From Psychromicrobium silvestre (GTDB taxonomy: Bacteria > Actinomycetota > Actinomycetes > Actinomycetales > Micrococcaceae): a DNA stretch of 64,000 nt. Of this stretch, positions 58,856-64,000 are shown in pieces (position 1 is the first letter of the stretch; the number at the start of each line of letters is the position of its first letter). Position numbers and translations under genes: made by a program. The DNA lies in contig NZ_JACBYQ010000001.1 in assembly GCF_013408295.1 (NCBI RefSeq), positions 620,001 through 684,000 on the forward strand, read 5' to 3'. The notes under the pieces are model-generated. The model saw only the letters and a list, made by a program, of their open reading frames with translations, did not search any database and was not told the DNA's origin.

Positions 58856-59308
58856 CTAAGTCGCTTGCTCAATGATCCGTTCAGCCAGGGCCACGATGAT
58901 TCCCTCCGGGCCCCGCACATAAGCCATCCGCCAGGCTCCCTCATACTGACCAATGCCACCGACCAGACCGTAACCTTCATTGGCTAGCCGATCGACCTGC
59001 GCTTGGAGGTCATCGACTTCGAACGACAGACTGCGCAGCCCGAGCTCGTTAGCCATCGCAGCGGGCGACCCCTCTACCGGCTCGGGTCGAACGAAGCTGG
59101 AAAGCTCCACTGCGGTGTCTCCGTTTGGCGTTCGCAACATAACGATCTCTGTACGGGAATCCGGGATCGCTATCACCGTATCGATGAAGTCACCCTCCAC
59201 AAAGGTCCTACCCTCGATCTCAAGCCCGAGTCCCAGAAAGAATGCCGTCACCTTCTCTAGGTCTTTAACGGTGATGCCGACATGGTCAAACCGAATAATT
59301 CGCGGCAT
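58856..59308 (-). CDS. VOC-family protein
   Basis: A 150-residue VOC protein: IIRFDHVGITVKDLEKVTAFFLGLGLEIEGRTFVEG, then GLRSLSFEVDDLQAQVDRL and a C-terminal YVRGPEGIIVALAERI. Its order of metal residues (H near the start, E near the end) matches methylmalonyl-CoA-epimerase-like or lactoylglutathione lyase-like members. It converges on the DinB gene. The substrate is unknown. Confidence 0.88.
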   Translation of the reverse strand: MPRIIRFDHVGITVKDLEKVTAFFLGLGLEIEGRTFVEGDFIDTVIAIPDSRTEIVMLRTPNGDTAVELSSFVRPEPVEGSPAAMANELGLRSLSFEVDDLQAQVDRLANEGYGLVGGIGQYEGAWRMAYVRGPEGIIVALAERIIEQAT

Positions 59309-59413
59309 AGGCGCAACCTCCCATTGTTCGTTCTGCTCTGCTGGCTCAGGACTCTACCCGAGCCAAGACAAAGCCTACGGCGAATTCAGAAGGCGAGAAA
59401 GACCCGTACCGTC

Positions 59414-59563
59414 TTATCGGACCAGCTTTGAGGCCAGTCGCATCGAGGCGAGAAGTTCGTCAATGTCGGATTCTTGGTGCGCGAATGAGGTGACAAGCCG
59501 GACCACTCCTGGTTCCCAGCGATCATCGTAGAAGGCATAACCACGCTCATGAAGGGCCGCCGA
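59414..59563 (-). pseudogene. Remnant of low-specificity L-threonine aldolase
   Basis: On the minus strand 49 residues ending ELLASMRLASKLVR, with GYAFYDDRWEPGVVRLVTSF in the middle, match the extreme C-terminus of PLP-dependent threonine aldolases. Everything upstream (catalytic Lys and PLP site) is missing and a stop lies just before. It butts against a MarR-family remnant on the other strand, so a deletion probably joined two genes. Confidence 0.65.
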
Positions 59564-59759
59564 TCAGCGCCAGCGGATGCTCCAGGTTACCGAGCCAGGC
59601 AAGGAGCTATGGGCCAAACTTCCCGACCCCATCGCGATCATTCAGATAGTTTCGTTCGAGGGAGCGGACCCAGAGGAACTCGCGACAACGCGACGAGTGC
59701 TTCAAGCCGCAACGGTGCGCCTCAATACTTATATGGCGACAACCGCTGATAAGCCCTGA
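59553..59759 (+). pseudogene. Remnant of MarR-family regulator
   Basis: About 65 residues including DQRQRMLQVTEPGKELWAKLPDP and DPEELATTRRVLQAATVRLNTYM match the wing and C-terminal dimerisation helix of MarR-type regulators. The N-terminal half with the recognition helix is absent, and an in-frame stop precedes it. It could still be read from ATG 59577, but such a product could not bind DNA. Confidence 0.65.
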
Positions 59760-59764
59760 GCTGT

Positions 59765-59773
59765 GGGGGGGGG
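59765..59773. repeat. Run of nine G
   Basis: A G9 tract lies between the MarR remnant and the TetR gene, the longest homopolymer I noticed. It lies outside any intact gene. Confidence 0.8.
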
Positions 59774-59791
59774 CGACGGCGGCATATCCAC

Positions 59792-60364
59792 TCAGGTGAT
59801 TTGGGACATCGTTTCACGCAGTCGATCAATTGCGATCCGAGCGAGCTCGGCGAAGCCTTCCCGATTGCCGGCAGTGATCCAGGCCGCATGGGCATCCGCG
59901 AAGGCCAGCATGCCAAGCTCTGCCGCGAGTTTCGCGACCGGCTCCGACACGGAACGGGCAGCCAAGGCTTCGGCTACCGACCGGACCAGGGCGGCATGTT
60001 TGAGCTGAGCGCGAGCCTGCAGTTCCGGATTCGACGCGATAAGAGCATTGATTCGAGGACCTAGCTCCTTGGTCACTTCGGTCATAGCCTCGGCCGTTCG
60101 GACAACACCCGCAGCTACAGCCTCAAGCGGGCTCGCATCCTGAGCGGCCGAAGCGATGCCCATAACGAGGAGCCGGGTGATGGCCTCCTGACCGGCCGCG
60201 AGAACGTCCTTTTTATCGGGAAAATAACGGAAGAACGTGCTCTTCGTCAGTCCCGCACGCGCAGCTACCTCGGCCACGGTGGTCTCCTCGTAGCCGCGTT
60301 CGGTAAACAGTTCGATAGCAGCAGCGACTAGTCGTAAGCGAGCATCAGGTTCCCAGCGAGGCAT
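59792..60364 (-). CDS. TetR/AcrR-family regulator
   Basis: A repressor of 190 residues: N-terminal helix-turn-helix RLVAAAIELFTERGYEETTVAEVAARAGLTKSTFFRYFPDKKDVL and an all-helical ligand domain. It is divergent from the SDR gene at 60448. Two inverted repeats of the same half-site lie in the 83-nt space between them, so it very probably represses both genes until a small-molecule ligand binds. Confidence 0.93.
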   Translation of the reverse strand: MPRWEPDARLRLVAAAIELFTERGYEETTVAEVAARAGLTKSTFFRYFPDKKDVLAAGQEAITRLLVMGIASAAQDASPLEAVAAGVVRTAEAMTEVTKELGPRINALIASNPELQARAQLKHAALVRSVAEALAARSVSEPVAKLAAELGMLAFADAHAAWITAGNREGFAELARIAIDRLRETMSQIT

Positions 60365-60379
60365 GACATCATCCTATCC

Positions 60380-60438
60380 GATGGGACTGGGGTCTCATCA
60401 TGAGCTATAGTGATGGGACAGGAGTCCCATCACTATAG
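60380..60438. promoter_or_regulatory. Two tandem TetR operators between tetR-like and SDR genes
   Basis: Site 1 is GATGGGAC-TGGG-GTCTCATC (60380-60399, one mismatch between arms). Site 2 is part of a perfect 15-bp inverted repeat, CTATAGTGATGGGAC-AGGA-GTCCCATCACTATAG (60405-60438). The centres are 32 bp apart, about three helical turns. The left arm of site 2 includes TATAGT, a likely -10 for the SDR gene. Confidence 0.8.
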
Positions 60439-60447
60439 GAGTACATC

Positions 60448-61332
60448 ATGCGAGTATTCGTCACCGGCGCAACGGGTGGAATTGGTTCCGCGGTAGTGTC
60501 CGAATTAATTTCTGCTGGCCACCAGGTCCTCGGCCTGGCACGTTCCGCGGCCTCAGCTGAACGCTTGATCGCGGCTGGGGCTGTCCCGCTAGTAGGTGAC
60601 CTGGCCGACGCCAACTCGCTGCGCACCGGCGTCGAACAGACCGATGGTGTGATTCAGTTAGCCTTCAGCAACGACTTCACCAGAATCGAGGAGGGCATAG
60701 CGGAGGAGAAGGCTGCCGTCGAAGCCATCGGCGCCGCCCTGATCGGCAGCCACAAGCCGATCGTTTTCGCCTCCGGAACACCCGCAGCCCCAGGTCGCGT
60801 CACAACCGAAGAAGAGCCAATGTCCGAAGAGGGGCCCATGGGCGGGCGCGCCCGCAATGCTCGATACCTACTCGAACTCGCCGAGCAGGGAGTGCGTAGC
60901 TCCGTTGTACGTCTTCCTCGCTCGGTACACCAACGTGGCGTGGCGTACGGATTTGCTTCTTTTCTCATTGAAACCGCACGGCACACCGGCGTCTCCGGAT
61001 ATGTCGGTGATGGCAGTCAGCGTTGGCCTGCGGTGCACCGGCTCGACGCGGCTCACCTCTTCCGCATCATGCTTGAAGACGCAGCTCCGGGCAGCATTGC
61101 TCATGCGGTAGGGGACGAAGGTGACACCATGCGATCGCTGGCCGAAGCCATCGGGGGAGCGCTGGGGCTGCCGGTGGAACAAGTGGCAGCGGAGCAGTAT
61201 GGCTTCCTCGGAACAGTCTTCGAAGTCGACCAACCCTCCTCAAGCTTCGCGACACAACGCCGGTTTGGCTGGGAGCCGAGCCACCCGAGCCTGCTTGCCG
61301 ACCTTGAGGCGGGTAACTACCCTCTTGGGTAA
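60448..61332 (+). CDS. SDR-family NAD(P)-binding oxidoreductase
   Basis: An atypical SDR/NmrA-like oxidoreductase of 294 residues: VFVTGATGGIGSAVVSELISAGHQVLGLARS binds the cofactor, then VPLVGDLADANSL and a C-terminal QVAAEQYGFLGTVF. The catalytic YxxxK pair is not obvious. AGGAG lies 7 nt before the ATG. Divergent from the TetR gene and almost surely controlled by it. Confidence 0.9.
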   Translation: MRVFVTGATGGIGSAVVSELISAGHQVLGLARSAASAERLIAAGAVPLVGDLADANSLRTGVEQTDGVIQLAFSNDFTRIEEGIAEEKAAVEAIGAALIGSHKPIVFASGTPAAPGRVTTEEEPMSEEGPMGGRARNARYLLELAEQGVRSSVVRLPRSVHQRGVAYGFASFLIETARHTGVSGYVGDGSQRWPAVHRLDAAHLFRIMLEDAAPGSIAHAVGDEGDTMRSLAEAIGGALGLPVEQVAAEQYGFLGTVFEVDQPSSSFATQRRFGWEPSHPSLLADLEAGNYPLG

Positions 61333-61528
61333 GAAGAATCTCGCTTGCACCGAGCGACGATCGCGGCGTTTATCGATCTGAGGCTAGCCGTTCATGAGAA
61401 TCACTAGGGGAGTAGTTAGCCGTTCAGCTCGGTTACTCGCCTAAGGCGGAATCCAGATCATCCTGAGCATCGCAGTCGCTATCTAGAACTAAACCTCCGC
61501 TATGAACCCGGCACTATATTCTGGGGTG

Positions 61529-61951
61529 ATGAATGAAACCATCGAGCGCGGCCCTTTCTTCCACGGCACAGCGGTGGTTTTACGGCCAGGAGAGCTACTT
61601 ACCCCTGGCTTTCAGTCGAACTACCAGCCCGAGATAGTGATGAACCACGTTTATTTCACGGCACTTCGTGATGGGGCAGGTCTCGCTGCAGAGCTTGCAG
61701 TAGAGCTGCTGGGAGCTGAGGTAACTCCACACGTGTACGAGGTGGAGCCAACAGGTCAATTCGAAGACGATCCGAACGTTACCGATAAGAAGTTTCCGGG
61801 GAATCCAACGCGGTCTTATCGAAGCACCGAGCCCCTCAGAATTGTTCGAGAAATCAACGACTGGACCAGGCTCACTCCCGAGGCATTGCAAGAATGGCGT
61901 GAGCGGTTAATCTCCAAAGCACCGGAGGAACGTGGCGAAATCCTCAACTAA
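61529..61951 (+). CDS. arr: NAD(+)-rifampin ADP-ribosyltransferase
   Basis: Arr inactivates rifamycins by ADP-ribosylating the C23 hydroxyl. The 140-residue product from ATG 61529 has normal length. FFHGT (H12), NHVYFTAL (Y42) and EDDPNVTDKKFPGNPTRSYR (D81) align with the catalytic His, Tyr and Asp of the mycobacterial enzyme, and EPLRIVREINDW follows. GGGG lies just before the ATG; ATG 61502 has no ribosome-binding site. No rifamycin-associated element is seen upstream. A 50-bp repeat begins 5 nt inside its 3' end. Confidence 0.93.
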   Translation: MNETIERGPFFHGTAVVLRPGELLTPGFQSNYQPEIVMNHVYFTALRDGAGLAAELAVELLGAEVTPHVYEVEPTGQFEDDPNVTDKKFPGNPTRSYRSTEPLRIVREINDWTRLTPEALQEWRERLISKAPEERGEILN

Positions 61952-61996
61952 GGGCGGCTGAGCAGCGCACCTAGATGTGGTCCAACAGAATTTACT
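61947..61996 (+). repeat. 50-bp direct repeat, left copy
   Basis: Identical over 50 bp to 63626-63675. It starts with ACTAA, including the arr stop codon, and ends AATTTACT. The two copies flank 1.63 kb of lower-GC DNA. Confidence 0.9.
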
Positions 61997-62366
61997 GGTA
62001 ACTGTTATTAATCGATCTTGCATTCTTCGCTGTGGCCGGCTGGATTGATTGGATGCTTGATATCTGGTCGTTCCTGTAAAGCGGGGAGGAGTTGTCTACT
62101 CGGCGGTTGCTTGGGACCGTTGGGCGTTCCATCGAGGAGTGGCTTTGGCGCGGCTGCGTGCGCTGAGTTTTTGGAAGTACCAATCCTAGCCGAGTAGTTG
62201 TTTCACTCGTGGTATTGCTTTTCCGTCTGGGCCACTGTAGCGGTGGACTTTGTCGGCGTCTCCGTCGATGACCATGTTGACTATCATTTCGTCCGTGCCT
62301 GCTGGGTTGGAGCGGACGGTGTTCAGTGTGTTGGAGAGGTTCATCGACGGCAGTTCGCTGCTTCTG
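61997..62366. other. Gene-poor stretch inside the repeat-flanked segment
   Basis: Lower in GC than the neighbours. On the minus strand a frame (62186-62344 from an internal ATG) reads MNLSNTLNTVRSNPAG, then DGDADKVHRYSGPDGKAIPRVKQLLG; it may be a real small protein or the tail of a lost gene. I do not recognise it. No hairpin or RNA gene stands out. Confidence 0.4.
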
Positions 62367-63161
62367 CTACTGACTCGCAGCGAGTTCAAGTGTGCAGCCG
62401 ACAACACTGTCGTAGACTCCGTATTCAGACGCCCGCCGACCATTGAGGTAGTCCGTCACTATCCGAAACAGCAATGCACGCACGAGGTACTGCGGAAAGT
62501 CCTTGGCCGGGCTGATCGTTTCCAAGAGGGCAAGCGGTGCACCTTCGAAGCAAACCGCGTCTACTGCGATTATGGCAACCGAGTAGTTCACTGGACGCCA
62601 ATATATCGTCAGGTCAAGAACAGCTGGAGGGAGAGCGGAAGTGAATAAGACGTTTCCAGTCAGATCGCCATGAATGACCCCAGAGGGATCGAACACCTGC
62701 TGCCGCGCTCCTACTAGTTCTGCGACGTGTGGAACATCGCTCAACAGAACGTCAGTATCTTCACCCCAGGCGAAACGGTCAGCCCTGGCCCAGGCATGGG
62801 TCCGAATATCGACAAAGGCAGGACGCTCTACCTCAGAGAACAGCTTGGCGAACTCGCGGGCAATCTTTGCGAGTTCAAACCATCTGCCCGGCTGATGTTC
62901 ACCAGTCAGGTACGGAAAGGCCGTCCAGCCGTCGACAACTAACTTCTCAGATCTGCTTCTGATTGGAAGACTAAGGCGCATCCTGCTGTTGGTGCTCTGT
63001 GTACGCGCAACTACATCCATCCAGAGCAACTCTTCGGGAATCACATCGAGAGGTTTCAGCGTTACATCGCCGGCTCTCCAGACCGTTCCTCTGCCGCCCT
63101 CCAGCTTTGACAGAGGCCCGGTGGCGTGGAATTCATCTTGGATTTCGATCGAGGGATGCAC
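62367..63161 (-). CDS. APH-fold phosphotransferase-like protein (TIGR02569 type)
   Basis: A 264-residue protein with the aminoglycoside-phosphotransferase/protein-kinase-like fold. VIHGDLTGNVLF is the HGDXXXXN catalytic loop, and AVLDLTIYWRPVNYSVAI matches the metal-site segment of the actinobacterial TIGR02569 family, with Leu-Thr where DFS-type residues are usual. GTG 63161 lies 6 nt after TAAAAT (63168-63173), a leaderless arrangement. It sits between the 50-bp repeats next to arr. The substrate is unknown; drug phosphorylation is only a possibility. Confidence 0.75.
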   Translation of the reverse strand: MHPSIEIQDEFHATGPLSKLEGGRGTVWRAGDVTLKPLDVIPEELLWMDVVARTQSTNSRMRLSLPIRSRSEKLVVDGWTAFPYLTGEHQPGRWFELAKIAREFAKLFSEVERPAFVDIRTHAWARADRFAWGEDTDVLLSDVPHVAELVGARQQVFDPSGVIHGDLTGNVLFTSALPPAVLDLTIYWRPVNYSVAIIAVDAVCFEGAPLALLETISPAKDFPQYLVRALLFRIVTDYLNGRRASEYGVYDSVVGCTLELAASQ

Positions 63162-63625
63162 CTCATCATTTTAGGACTTAAGCACCCCGTTGTGCCTTCA
63201 CGACATCGACGAAACGGAGGAAACAGTCTTCAAAGGTGCTAATAGTCATGATCAAATCAGGTTTAGCGCACTCTGATGACTATTTTCTCCAGAGACTCTT
63301 TCTTTTCACTCCACTGAATTCAGGGGTCGTGAACGTTTGCTGGGCGACACTTCCTCTTCTCATAGATAGACATACCACTGACCTTCCTGCTAGTGACCTA
63401 GACTATCGGCCTGAAAGAGCTACCTCCGCTGATGATCGAGCCACATCAATGGAGACTCGCAAACTAACAAACCTGTCATCCAGACGAGCCGAAACAAGAG
63501 ACTCACCCGAAACGTTCAAAGGTGTGGACGTTAGCCCTCCAGCTTCCCTCACGGTTCTCACCATTACTGAGAATGTGAATGGAAATCTGTAGATTCTCAG
63601 TAGTACTGCGAAAATTCTCAGTTTG
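63162..63625. other. Low-GC stretch without a recognised gene
   Basis: About 460 nt with visibly lower GC. An open frame at 63236-63592 (plus, 118 codons) lacks a ribosome-binding site and recognisable features. Minus-strand frames are broken by stops. It holds an inverted repeat at 63565-63602 near the right 50-bp repeat. Confidence 0.5.
63565..63602. repeat. Inverted repeat next to right 50-bp repeat
   Basis: TACTGAGAAT (63565-63574) and ATTCTCAGTA (63593-63602) are perfect inverted copies separated by 18 nt. A further ATTCTCAGT lies at 63614-63622, immediately before the 50-bp repeat. Confidence 0.7.
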
Positions 63626-63675
63626 ACTAAGGGCGGCTGAGCAGCGCACCTAGATGTGGTCCAACAGAATTTACT
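63626..63675 (+). repeat. 50-bp direct repeat, right copy
   Basis: Identical over 50 bp to 61947-61996. Here the sequence to its left is not arr, so only the last 5 nt of arr are represented. The HAD gene follows on its right. Confidence 0.9.
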
Positions 63676-63750
63676 TTACATAATGTGGATTATCGGCGTT
63701 TAACTGTCATTGCTCCTGGGATTGCGATTCAGCCGAGATCGCCTGTTTCT

Positions 63751-64000
63751 TCAGGCAGTCTTCAGGACGATATCTTTCAGCTCGGTCAAAGTTTCGATTC
63801 GATGAGTCGCCTGCGAAAAGTCATGTGAGCTCGTAAATTCGTTGTAGACGATGGCGCAGTCAATACCGGCTGCCACGGCAGATTTCAGCCCTCTGGATGA
63901 ATCCTCAACAATCAGGGTTTCTTCTTTGCTGGCGCCGAGGCGTTTTAGGCCGGTCAGGTACGGTTCGGGATGCGGCTTAGCGAAATCATAGTCCTCGCGA
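63751..64000 (-). CDS. HAD-family phosphatase, C-terminal part (5' end outside window)
   Basis: The last 82 residues of a HAD-IA phosphatase or phosphomutase. FAKPHPEPYLTGLKRLG contains the conserved Lys and KPxPxxY motif. EETLIVEDSSRGLKSAVAAGIDC holds the motif IV acid (VEDS) that binds Mg2+. The frame is open to the window edge and no start is inside. It resembles beta-phosphoglucomutase-like enzymes. Confidence 0.85.
   Translation of the reverse strand, partial: REDYDFAKPHPEPYLTGLKRLGASKEETLIVEDSSRGLKSAVAAGIDCAIVYNEFTSSHDFSQATHRIETLTELKDIVLKTA

Noticed and set aside
63236-63592. 118-codon plus-strand ORF in the low-GC segment
   Set aside because: No ribosome-binding site, no hydrophobic core or recognisable motif, and a skewed composition; reported only as an open frame in the intergenic entry.

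Overview
The window is a piece of an actinobacterial chromosome, most likely from the Micrococcaceae (Arthrobacter, Psychromicrobium or Renibacterium type). The evidence is the gene order lepA-hemW-hrcA-dnaJ-rsmE-phoH-ybeY-era and recO-uppS, the actinobacterial bc1-aa3 respiratory genes (diheme QcrC, lipoprotein CtaC, CtaF), the actinobacterial families DUF3043, DUF3054, DUF3097 and TIGR02569, frequent GTG/TTG starts, and many apparently leaderless promoters. By eye the base composition is in the mid-to-high 50s % GC, falling in the last 2 kb. I saw no rRNA, tRNA, CRISPR array, intact transposase or prophage.

Layout. 0-16 kb: end of a NUDIX gene, rpsT, a MazF/PemK-like protein, lepA, hemW, DUF4870 and DUF3097 genes, a CIRCE-controlled hrcA-dnaJ-rsmE run, a GerMN lipoprotein, phoH-ybeY-CBS transporter-era (overlapping operon) and an LCP cell-wall ligase. 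16-32 kb: M13 peptidase, leuA behind a leader peptide with an attenuator-like RNA, a secreted zinc metalloprotease, recO, uppS, a MacB-like ABC pair, an FAD dehydrogenase with two overlapping alpha/beta hydrolases, pyrD, DUF3043 and an M20 dipeptidase. 32-42 kb: erpA, ctaC-ctaD-ctaF on the plus strand, a GntR regulator, then ctaE-qcrC-qcrA-qcrB on the minus strand; these encode the bc1-aa3 supercomplex. trpD, an Lrp-type domain protein, DUF3054, comB and an ECF sigma/anti-sigma pair follow.

45-61 kb is an accessory zone of small detoxification-type genes under local regulators: ArsR-SRPBCC, ArsR-VOC and TetR-SDR modules, five VOC genes, a DinB protein, two SDR genes, a quinone oxidoreductase and a half-size squalene-cyclase-like protein. 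Within it lies a HelR-type RNA polymerase recycling ATPase with a 19-bp inverted repeat matching the rifamycin-associated element; 5 kb further on is arr, rifampin ADP-ribosyltransferase. The window therefore carries two different rifamycin countermeasures.

The last 2.5 kb looks rearranged: a perfect 50-bp direct repeat that starts at the arr stop codon flanks 1.63 kb of lower-GC DNA with an APH-fold (TIGR02569-type) gene. Just before the TetR gene, two decapitated genes (threonine aldolase and MarR tails) abut. The window ends inside a HAD phosphatase gene.

The observations I rate highest are the leuA leader/attenuator (17857-17976), the rifamycin element with helR plus arr, the paired TetR operators at 60380-60438, the 50-bp repeats, and an operator at 52322 with no adjacent regulator gene.
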